The position numbers and the translations under genes were made by a program. A DNA stretch of 5,525 bases from Planctomycetaceae bacterium (GTDB taxonomy: Bacteria; Planctomycetota; Planctomycetia; Pirellulales; Thermoguttaceae). Each line of letters starts with the position of its first letter. Position 1 is the stretch's first letter. The DNA lies in NCBI GenBank assembly GCA_031256755.1, contig JAIRPZ010000080.1, positions 1-5,525 on the forward strand. Reading direction: 5' to 3'. The notes below the pieces were generated by a model that saw only the letters and a list, made by a program, of their open reading frames with translations, searched no databases and was not told the origin of the DNA. Of the stretch, positions 1 to 5,516 are shown piece after piece.

Positions 1-65
1 AAGAAAACCATCCGCACGATATTGTCATTACGCAGGAAGCACCGAATTACAGCAGTGAAGAGTAG
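1..65 (+). CDS. guaB: IMP dehydrogenase, C-terminal end (partial)
   Basis: Only the last 20 codons and the TAG stop (63-65) are present. The first complete codon begins at base 3 and the gene enters from the left edge. The tail contains HPHDIVITQEAPNY, which matches the characteristic end of bacterial IMP dehydrogenases; as I recall it, E. coli GuaB ends SHVHDVTITKESPNYRLGS. IMP dehydrogenase oxidises IMP to XMP with NAD+, the committed step of guanine nucleotide synthesis in the cytoplasm. The catalytic cysteine loop and CBS domains would lie outside the window. The gene converges on the polysaccharide lyase gene, with 141 bases between the two stop codons. The call rests on a short but distinctive motif. 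The two other plus-strand frames across this stretch do not resemble any protein I know. Confidence 0.85.
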   Translation, partial: ENHPHDIVITQEAPNYSSEE

Positions 66-206
66 TTCCGCAGCGATGTCCGAAACACCTTATATTGTAT
101 TTCCAAACATGCCGCCGTGCTTTCATTGATTGATGATAACACCTTTTCCATTTTCCGTTTTTCATTTTTCACCGCCTTCCGTGCCTTGCCTGTCAAAATA
201 AACGGC
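66..206. other. Convergent intergenic spacer, guaB / lyase
   Basis: This 141-base stretch lies between two converging stop codons. The plus strand is T-rich at about 141-170 (runs of four to five T separated by C, A or G). I could not find a GC-rich stem followed directly by a T-run on either strand, so no intrinsic terminator is called. A 17-codon plus-strand reading frame (76-129) has no ribosome binding site and is not called a gene. Confidence 0.5.
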
Positions 207-2153
207 TTAATGCGCGGCAGCAGGGTTCCGAACAGCCGAGGACGTTGCCGTCTCCGGCAACGTGAAAACCATTGTCATGCGTATCTTTTTTGCCGGTTCT
301 TTGACAGCAAATGCCAGCCGTACCGGTTTGCGCCCTGCCATTGCGTCTTCGTCAATTTCCGAATCCGTGACGACCGGCAAAACCGCCCTGCCGTCCGCCT
401 CCGCCGAAAAACTGACCGCTGTCTGTTTTCCCGCCCGGCCAATCAGGACAACTCCGCCATGCAAACTGCCGTCTCCGTTTTCTTGACGTTGCCACGCCTC
501 ATAAGTCAGCAACGCCGTTTCAAACGTGCCGGCCGGTTCAAGAAGAATATTGTCCTCAACGGTCAGCGAGTTCGGCGCATCAGCCGGACGCATGAATGTA
601 AACGTCCGCTCCAGTTTTCGGATTTCTTGCAAACCATAAGCAGCAGCATAATCTATAGTACAGACATCTTTTTCGTCCGTAAATGTTTTTGTAACAATTT
701 TACCGGAAAATTGTTTACCGGTCTTTTGACGCTGCCCGTTAATGACCGGCACCGGATGCCCGAAAGAATTGAGCAGATTGCTGTCATAACGTTTGTCGCT
801 GAATGTCCGCCGGGTATAAACCTCGCCGCCCGGGTCAAGCACCGGCAACGTACCGGCATACATCACCGTAAAAGAGCCGATGTCATTGTGATTATGGAGT
901 TCTGCATTATGCCCCGCCTTGCAGACAAAATGCAAGGCACGCTCTCCGCCGGACGGATGACGGCAAATCAGAATGCCGGCATCCGTAAATTCACTGCGGA
1001 AATCCGAAAGCGGCGGGGTCTTGCCGGCAGCAAGCGGCTTTTCCGATGCAGAATTCGGAAAACAAAAAACCGCCGTTCTCTTCAAATGTCCGTCCAGTTT
1101 ATTTTGGAAACAGTCCAAACCGTTGTCTCCCCATTGCATCCGCCGGTTCAAAAACTTCAGCAGCTCAGCATCCGGTCGGGCATCCGGCCGGCAGTCAGCA
1201 AATGCCGCAAACTGATGCGCTGCCACTTCCATTTTCGGAGCAAACAGCGCACACGCCGCCACTTCCGGTATCGCAAAAAAATCCACGTTGCCGCCGGTCG
1301 CCTGATACACCATTTCGGCAAGATAAACGAAATGACCGAATCCGTAGTTCCAGTAGCCGATGCCTTCTGAACAATAACCGTCCGGTGTAAAACCGCGGAA
1401 AAACGGAACCATGAACTGTTCGGCGGCAGCAATATACCAAGCCCTTTGCTGCGGTTCGTCAATCAGCGTTAATGCCGCACAAACAACACCGGCATGACAA
1501 ACACTGTTCCAGTTGTTTGCTGCGGTAATCCACTTATTTTGTCCGTTGATGCCGGAACGGACTGACTGTTCATACGGCAAAAACGTCCGCCGCCGGACAT
1601 TTTCCCGAATCATTTTTCGGATTTCCGGCTGAAGTTGAGTGCCGAGGAACGAATCGGCAAGACCGAGTTCCGCGCTGATATAGGACGAAGACAGGTCGAT
1701 GAATTCTTCTTTGCCGTCATAGACTGAGGCGTTGTTCCGGTCATGTGCGGGCAGCAGCCAACTCCGGTCGGCACAGACGGAGCGGATGACTTCTTCGAGC
1801 GGTTTGAGGAAGCGTCCTTTGTTTTCGAGACATTCGGCGAGCGTCAGGAGAGAAAGGCGGCCGTATTTCTGTTGCTGGGCGTTCTGATAGTTTCTTCTGT
1901 TTCCGTTACGGAAATATTCTTTGTAGAGTTCTTCTGTCAGGTCGGGGATGGGGGTTGCGGCGATTTTTTCCGCAAGTTGAACAAAATTGTTTTCCGGCAA
2001 CGCTTCCCATGCATGGCGGTCGGTGACGGGTCTGCCGATGCAGAAGGGTTTTTCCGGCAGGAAAGCGGCGATTTCGGCGGTGCGTTTGCTGAAGTCCTGA
2101 CCGGCGAGAAAGGAAAACGGGAGTAAAGAAAGGGCAAAAACGATTCGGTACAT
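207..2153 (-). CDS. Secreted heparinase II/III family polysaccharide lyase
   Basis: The product is a 648-residue protein predicted to cleave acidic (uronate-containing) polysaccharide by beta-elimination in the periplasm or outside the cell. Residues 1-18 look like a signal peptide (Met-Tyr-Arg, a hydrophobic run VFALSLLPFSFL, then AGQ) with no lipobox cysteine. The middle part is the helical toroid typical of heparinase II/III, alginate-lyase and related families. It carries NNWNSVCHAG (213-222) and PDGYCSEGIGYWNYG (257-271); Tyr267 and His220 are candidate catalytic residues by position. The C-terminal beta-sandwich domain begins near residue 385 and shows HNAELHNHNDIGSF (415-428), DPGGEVY (440-446) and NSFGHPVPVINGQ (462-474), the usual metal/active-site signature region of this family. 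The start at 2153 is chosen because a GGAG sits 8 bases upstream and the signal peptide begins there; the open frame runs on to 2228 without support. Substrate cannot be read from sequence (heparin/heparan, alginate, or another uronate polymer). The family call is firm, the specificity is open. Confidence 0.85.
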   Translation of the reverse strand: MYRIVFALSLLPFSFLAGQDFSKRTAEIAAFLPEKPFCIGRPVTDRHAWEALPENNFVQLAEKIAATPIPDLTEELYKEYFRNGNRRNYQNAQQQKYGRLSLLTLAECLENKGRFLKPLEEVIRSVCADRSWLLPAHDRNNASVYDGKEEFIDLSSSYISAELGLADSFLGTQLQPEIRKMIRENVRRRTFLPYEQSVRSGINGQNKWITAANNWNSVCHAGVVCAALTLIDEPQQRAWYIAAAEQFMVPFFRGFTPDGYCSEGIGYWNYGFGHFVYLAEMVYQATGGNVDFFAIPEVAACALFAPKMEVAAHQFAAFADCRPDARPDAELLKFLNRRMQWGDNGLDCFQNKLDGHLKRTAVFCFPNSASEKPLAAGKTPPLSDFRSEFTDAGILICRHPSGGERALHFVCKAGHNAELHNHNDIGSFTVMYAGTLPVLDPGGEVYTRRTFSDKRYDSNLLNSFGHPVPVINGQRQKTGKQFSGKIVTKTFTDEKDVCTIDYAAAYGLQEIRKLERTFTFMRPADAPNSLTVEDNILLEPAGTFETALLTYEAWQRQENGDGSLHGGVVLIGRAGKQTAVSFSAEADGRAVLPVVTDSEIDEDAMAGRKPVRLAFAVKEPAKKIRMTMVFTLPETATSSAVRNPAAAH

Positions 2154-2161
2154 GGCGGTAT

Positions 2162-2165
2162 CTCC
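2162..2165 (-). promoter_or_regulatory. Ribosome binding site of the lyase gene
   Basis: GGAG on the minus strand, 8 bases before the ATG at 2153. It decides between this start and the in-frame upstream ATG codons (for example at 2228 and 2195), which would place charged residues ahead of the signal peptide. Confidence 0.7.
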
Positions 2166-2185
2166 AAGTTGAACGGGAAAACGTA

Positions 2186-2213
2186 ATGATAACATAATTC
2201 CATGCGGGGAAAA
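2186..2213 (-). promoter_or_regulatory. Weak candidate promoter of the lyase gene
   Basis: A TATCAT (-10-like, 5 of 6 to TATAAT) lies at 2186-2191 on the minus strand. A poor TTTTCC (-35-like, 3 of 6) lies 16 bases upstream at 2208-2213. It sits just outside the repeat element and 32 bases before the start codon. The -35 match is weak and a group-specific sigma consensus may apply, so this is tentative. Confidence 0.25.
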
Positions 2214-2239
2214 GACGGCAGTTCGCATTGGAGTTCGCA

Positions 2240-2353
2240 GACAGCAGATTGCAGACGGCAGAAGAGGGGAAAGGAAGACGGCAGTTTGCAGACGGCAGAA
2301 AAGGAGGAGAAGACGGCAGATTGCAGACGACAGACGGCAGCAGAGGAGGAAAA
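2240..2353 (+). repeat. Degenerate tandem repeats, 35-42 base units, three copies
   Basis: Three units start at 2240, 2277 and 2312, with lengths 37, 35 and 42. Each begins GAC(G/A)GCAG, then (A/T)TTGCA, then a second GAC(G/A)(G/A)CAG, and closes with a purine tract such as AAAAGGAGGAGAA. The third unit has an extra copy of the 7-base core, and a fourth partial unit begins at 2354 (GACAGCAG). The plus strand is strongly purine-biased. The repeats are too degenerate and the gaps too short for a CRISPR array. Confidence 0.65.
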
Positions 2354-2390
2354 GACAGCAGAAGGGGAATTCTTTTTCTTGCTGCTGTCT
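2349..2390 (-). terminator. Possible weak intrinsic terminator after the kinase gene
   Basis: On the minus-strand transcript AGACAGCAG (2390-2382) can pair perfectly with CTGCTGTCT (2361-2353). Three more AAG/CTT pairs are possible inside the stem across a one-base bulge. The descending arm runs into TTTT (2353-2350) and then CC. It lies 24 bases beyond the kinase stop codon, a plausible terminator position. The U-tract is short, so efficiency is uncertain. The same sequence is the inner arm of the repeat element. Confidence 0.35.
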
Positions 2391-2413
2391 GCAAACTGCC
2401 GTCTGCCGTCTTA

Positions 2414-4630
2414 TTATATTTCCGCATTGGCATCGTAGCGGAAAACCGTTGTCGGCATACTTTGGTGTTCCGCAATGTTAAACAGCGAAGCCCAGCGGTC
2501 AATGGCGGCTTTCAGTTCCTCCGGCTTTAACGGCGATGCCCACAGCACTTTCATCGCTGTGCCGCAGTGTCCGTTTTCAATGTCCGCAATGCTCGGAAGC
2601 GTTGCCAGTATCGTGCCGTGATAACATAATTTCCGCAGCGTTAAATACGCCACCAGAAATTCCGCCTGTCTGCCCGGTGTGAAACGGATAAATGTTTCAT
2701 ACGCCTGCGCCCCTTGTTTCAACGCTCCGAGCAGTTGCAGTTCCACGGCCGGCACCAGCGTAAAAGACGTTCCCAGCAACTGATCCGGGTCGGTAACCGG
2801 CTGATCCCTGTTCAAGGTCTGCATCACCGCACCGATCCGGTCAAGCAGTGCCGCATTATCGCCCGGCACCGTTTGCGGAAGTATCTTGGTTGCCGTATTG
2901 AGTTCGCCGACTCCGTCCAGCATGATGTCCATCAATTCCTGCGACATTTCAATCCGGTCTTTGCGGACATGGTCGAGCAGTGTTTCCAAATTATGGGCAA
3001 GATTTGCCGAAGCACTGACACCCAGCATTGTAAAATTCCCCTTTGCCGCATGAAGCCGCCGGAAGGCCTCTTTCATTAACTCCGCATCCTTGTCATTTTC
3101 CAGCGTCAGCAGCGTGTCCTGCAATTCCATTAAGCCGCGAGATAATTCCGTGAGCAAGTCCGAAATGTCCGTATCGGTCAAATCTTTTTGACTCGTCTCT
3201 TCCATTCGGGCGGCAATTCTGTCCCGCTGCGCCGACAATTTCGACTTGGCAATCAATTCGTCCTGCGAATGTTTCGTTGCCGTTGAAGAAGGCATAGATG
3301 CGCCGAATTCAACCGCATCATGACGGACAGGAGCAGGAGAAGAAACGCTCTCTTCCGTAAACGATGCGGCATCGTCATGCCCTTCATCAACCGCGAGCGG
3401 TTCGCCGACCGCTTTCGCAACCGTTGTGTTGATGTCCACCGTCATTCCGACACGCCCGCCGCTGATAATGCACGTGCCGGCAATACCGGTCACGTCCCGA
3501 TTGAACATATCTTTAGCAAGCGGGACATTCACTAATTTGGACGGAGCAAGGAATTCCGAAACGATGCAGGCGATTTTTTCTTTTTTGCCTTCGATAATGA
3601 CAATCGGCACAACTTCGGGGTTATCCAGTTTTGTCGGTTCGCTGCCGAGCAGTTCCGACAAATCGAACAGAGCCAGCGGCGTGCCGAGATATTTGATAAA
3701 CCGTTCCCGATCCATTGATGCCTGAATTTGATCCGATTTGATTCCCTGCAAACTGACAACTTGATCGATGGCAAGGGCATAGAGCGTTTCGTTGCAGCGG
3801 ACAATGAGGGCATCAATAATGTTGACTGCTTTCAGTTTCGGAATACGGAGACGGATCGTGGTTCCCTGTTTCGGGGAAGTTTCCAATTCGATGGTTCCGT
3901 TGAACTCGGCAACCATATTGTTGACAAGATCAAGACCGACACCGCGTCCAGAAGTGTCCGTTGCTTTCTCTTTGGTGGAAAAGCCGGACATGCAGAGGAT
4001 TTGCAGCAGCGAGGGCTGTTCGCCGAAACGCACCAGTCCGAGTTTCCGAGCGCGGTCGGAGATTTTTTGTTCGTCAATGCCGCGTCCGTCATCGGAAACG
4101 ACAATTTCCGTTTCGTGTTCGTGTTCGGCGGCTTTGAGCAGAATGATGCCGGTTTCATTTTTCCCGTCATGCAGACGCTCCATCGGTGTTTCAAGTCCGT
4201 GATCTGCGGCATTGCGGAGCATGTGCAGAACGGGTTCGACCAGACGTTCGGCGAGGGCTTTATCGACGAGGACTTTTTCGCCTTCAAATTTGAGTTCGAT
4301 TTCTTTTTTGAGATTCCGGGCGAGATCGCGGACGGGGCGGCGGAAGAGTTTGAACGTTTCGCCGATTTCAACCATACGGATCGCCATCACAAGATCGTGG
4401 AGGTCTTGGGAAATGCGGGCGGACGCTTCATCGGCGGACTTGATGATTTGCAGATTGCCGTCGGTCATCGGGCGGCGGTGTGTGACGGCATCGGACATAT
4501 CCCGCTGGAGTTCATGCAGAGTTGAACTGGTGATGATCACTTCACCGGCGAGGTTGAGAAGTTTGTCGAGGTGTTCGAGGCGGACCAACATCCGGTCAAC
4601 ACCCCGGTTGGGAGCGGCTGCGTCTGGCAT
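2414..4630 (-). CDS. CheA-type histidine kinase with permuted domain order (P3-P4-P5-P1-P2)
   Basis: The product is a 738-residue cytoplasmic sensor kinase of the chemotaxis family, expected to autophosphorylate a histidine and pass the phosphate to a CheY- or CheB-like regulator. Domains in order: P3 dimerisation helices (about 14-85, ending QDLHDLVMAIRMVEIG); P4 ATPase (about 92-265) with N-box HMLRNAADHG (136-145), G1 DDGRGID (180-186), F-box GFSTKEK (216-222) and G2 GRGVGLD (228-234); P5 CheW-like (about 268-408); a Ser/Ala/Glu-rich linker (about 410-480); an HPt domain (about 484-583) with LHAAKGNF and phospho-acceptor candidate His527; and a C-terminal P2-like docking domain (about 644-722, including LATLPSIADIENG). 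Ordinary CheA has HPt and P2 first. They cannot be upstream here, because cysH occupies that DNA. The start is uncertain: the ATG at 4630 has no ribosome binding site and lies just after a TATAAT, while an ATG at 4591 with a weak GGGG is the alternative. No other che gene is visible. Confidence 0.88.
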   Translation of the reverse strand: MPDAAAPNRGVDRMLVRLEHLDKLLNLAGEVIITSSTLHELQRDMSDAVTHRRPMTDGNLQIIKSADEASARISQDLHDLVMAIRMVEIGETFKLFRRPVRDLARNLKKEIELKFEGEKVLVDKALAERLVEPVLHMLRNAADHGLETPMERLHDGKNETGIILLKAAEHEHETEIVVSDDGRGIDEQKISDRARKLGLVRFGEQPSLLQILCMSGFSTKEKATDTSGRGVGLDLVNNMVAEFNGTIELETSPKQGTTIRLRIPKLKAVNIIDALIVRCNETLYALAIDQVVSLQGIKSDQIQASMDRERFIKYLGTPLALFDLSELLGSEPTKLDNPEVVPIVIIEGKKEKIACIVSEFLAPSKLVNVPLAKDMFNRDVTGIAGTCIISGGRVGMTVDINTTVAKAVGEPLAVDEGHDDAASFTEESVSSPAPVRHDAVEFGASMPSSTATKHSQDELIAKSKLSAQRDRIAARMEETSQKDLTDTDISDLLTELSRGLMELQDTLLTLENDKDAELMKEAFRRLHAAKGNFTMLGVSASANLAHNLETLLDHVRKDRIEMSQELMDIMLDGVGELNTATKILPQTVPGDNAALLDRIGAVMQTLNRDQPVTDPDQLLGTSFTLVPAVELQLLGALKQGAQAYETFIRFTPGRQAEFLVAYLTLRKLCYHGTILATLPSIADIENGHCGTAMKVLWASPLKPEELKAAIDRWASLFNIAEHQSMPTTVFRYDANAEI

Positions 4631-4640
4631 AGTAAGAGAG

Positions 4641-4670
4641 ATTATATCATCTTTCGGAAGAAAAAAGCAA
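4641..4670 (-). promoter_or_regulatory. Candidate promoter of the CheA-like gene
   Basis: A perfect TATAAT at 4641-4646 on the minus strand is preceded, across an 18-base spacer, by TTGCTT at 4665-4670 (3 of 6 to TTGACA). Transcription from it would start at about 4630-4634, at or within a few bases of the ATG at 4630, giving a leaderless or nearly leaderless message. This agrees with the lack of a Shine-Dalgarno sequence directly before that ATG. Confidence 0.4.
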
Positions 4671-4682
4671 CGCCGGCAGGGT

Positions 4683-4689
4683 CTCCTCC
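4683..4689 (-). promoter_or_regulatory. Orphan Shine-Dalgarno sequence GGAGGAG
   Basis: A strong GGAGGAG on the minus strand lies 52 bases before the kinase ATG, between cysH and the kinase. The first plausible start after it is a TTG 12 bases on, which opens a frame that stops after seven codons (TTG through AGA, then TGA) having crossed a run of six T. It may be the remnant of an older gene start, or may serve a start in another frame. Confidence 0.35.
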
Positions 4690-4713
4690 AAACGCAAAAA
4701 GGGAGAACTCCGT

Positions 4714-5442
4714 TTACAACTGCGCATTGATCCGCGACACGTCTTCGGGATGCAGTCCGCATTCCGTCTTCGCCTGCCCCGGCCACCGTCCGGCACGCTC
4801 ATCTTCACCGGTCTGAACCGGACGCGTACACGGCGCACAGCCGATACTCGCATAACCCTGATCGTAAAGAGGATTGTACGGAATATGTTCATAGATCACC
4901 GCCGACCAAACCTGTTTTTTCGTCCAATAAGCAAGCGGTGCAATTTTGACCAGATGAAACTTTTTATCCCAACTGACAATTTCCGTGCCGGCTCTTGACG
5001 GCGACTCGTCGCGGCGGATCCCGCTTATCCATGCATCATACTGCCGTGCGGTCTGTTCAAGAACAGACACCTTGCGTTCATAACAGCAGCGGACGGAATC
5101 CGTTAAATGCACCGCTCCGCCGTTCAACTTCTCATATTCCGCCGCCGTCGTTCCGGCCGTCCTGCGTTCAATCGTCATCCCGTATTCTTTTTCCATACGC
5201 GCCAGCAATGCCAGCGTCTCAGGAAACTGATAACCGGTATCAATGTTGAATACGGGAATCTTCGGCGTAATTTTCGCCAGAAAATGCAGAATCACGCAGC
5301 CGGTTACGCCCAGTGCAGTCGCCATCGTCAGTTTCGGCGCGAAACGGTCGACAGCCCATTGCAGAATACGCGGCGGTTCCGCACCCCGCAACTGCTCATT
5401 CCAATAATCAATCTGCTCCGGCAGATCAGCCGCTGCATTCAT
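4714..5442 (-). CDS. cysH: Adenylylsulfate (APS/PAPS) reductase, CysH family, Fe-S type
   Basis: The product is a 242-residue cytoplasmic enzyme that reduces activated sulfate (APS or PAPS) to sulfite plus AMP or PAP with thioredoxin, in assimilatory sulfate reduction. The length is normal for the family. The N-terminal PP-loop-like segment is ATALGVTGCV (41-50), followed by IPVFNIDTGYQFPET (62-76). Two cysteine pairs, Cys119-Cys120 (RCCYERKV) and Cys202/Cys205 (GCAPCTRPV), are 82 residues apart. This is the ligand pattern for a [4Fe-4S] cluster and is typical of enzymes acting on APS. GEDERAGRWPG (212-222) and the C-terminal ECGLH with nucleophile Cys228 complete the signature. An AGGGA lies 8 bases before the start. 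Its stop lies 83 bases before the kinase gene on the same strand, with no clear terminator between, so read-through is possible. The PP-loop reads ALGVT where many relatives have SFGxE, a small deviation. I am sure of the family; APS preference is inferred from the cysteines. Confidence 0.93.
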   Translation of the reverse strand: MNAAADLPEQIDYWNEQLRGAEPPRILQWAVDRFAPKLTMATALGVTGCVILHFLAKITPKIPVFNIDTGYQFPETLALLARMEKEYGMTIERRTAGTTAAEYEKLNGGAVHLTDSVRCCYERKVSVLEQTARQYDAWISGIRRDESPSRAGTEIVSWDKKFHLVKIAPLAYWTKKQVWSAVIYEHIPYNPLYDQGYASIGCAPCTRPVQTGEDERAGRWPGQAKTECGLHPEDVSRINAQL

Positions 5443-5450
5443 TGTTGATT

Positions 5451-5455
5451 TCCCT
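5451..5455 (-). promoter_or_regulatory. Ribosome binding site of cysH
   Basis: AGGGA on the minus strand, 8 bases upstream of the ATG at 5442. It supports that start for the reductase. Confidence 0.65.
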
Positions 5456-5461
5456 GAATAA

Positions 5462-5482
5462 CATCCGCCGTCAAAACGGATG
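5462..5482 (-). other. Small inverted repeat in the cysH leader
   Basis: CATCCG (5462-5467) and CGGATG (5477-5482) form a 6-base inverted repeat around a 9-base loop. It lies between the predicted transcription start (about 5480) and the ribosome binding site. It could be a 5' hairpin that stabilises the message, or an operator. The leader is too short for a known sulfur riboswitch such as SAM-I. Confidence 0.35.
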
Positions 5483-5486
5483 CCCT

Positions 5487-5516
5487 ATTTTAATCCGAAA
5501 ACCCCGCTTGCGTCAA
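5487..5516 (-). promoter_or_regulatory. Sigma70-like promoter of cysH
   Basis: TTGACG (5511-5516, 5 of 6 to TTGACA) and TAAAAT (5487-5492, 5 of 6 to TATAAT) are separated by 18 bases on the minus strand. A start near 5480 gives a leader of about 38 bases. This is the best promoter match in the window and suggests that cysH heads its own transcript. Confidence 0.6.

Larger units (their letters stand above)
2212..2412. repeat. Intergenic repeat element with inverted ends (MITE/REP-like)
   Basis: The block is about 201 bases. Its ends are a perfect 10-base inverted pair, AAGACGGCAG at 2212-2221 and CTGCCGTCTT at 2403-2412. A second inverted pair lies inside these: GTTCGCAGACAGCAG (2233-2247) against the complement of 2382-2396, with one mismatch over 15. 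Between them are degenerate direct repeats of GACGGCAG followed by A/T-TTGCA and purine-rich filler. It begins one base beyond the kinase stop codon and ends about 58 bases before the lyase start. I see no target-site duplication and no transposase. It may be a non-autonomous mobile element, a REP-type palindromic element, or a structural transcript element. The ORFs that cross it are low-complexity and not credible proteins. Confidence 0.65.

Noticed and set aside
76..129. Short 17-codon plus-strand reading frame after guaB
   Set aside because: There is no ribosome binding site and no recognisable product. Chance expectation for such a length is high.
117..1370. 417-codon plus-strand open frame opposite the lyase gene
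   Set aside because: It is antisense to a strongly supported gene, starts at a GTG without a ribosome binding site, and its arginine-, phenylalanine- and cysteine-rich product resembles no known protein.
2240..2410. Possible CRISPR array in the repeat spacer
   Set aside because: The cores are only 8-20 bases, vary between copies, occur in both orientations, and the gaps are purine filler rather than unique spacers of constant length. No cas gene is present.
1906..2502. 198-codon minus-strand frame spanning the repeat element and both flanking genes
   Set aside because: It overlaps the ends of two real genes in another frame, and its centre is translated repeat (Ser/Pro/Leu/Asn-rich), with no start signal.
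3728..4525. 265-codon plus-strand open frame opposite the kinase ATPase region
   Set aside because: The product is a phenylalanine-rich mirror of the P4 coding region, a typical antisense shadow of a conserved domain with biased codons.
4631..4786. N-terminal extension of the kinase up to the first ATG of the open frame
   Set aside because: It overlaps the end of cysH, is rich in Arg and Cys, has no similarity to P1 or P2, and would be read through the candidate promoter. The supported protein starts at 4630 or 4591.
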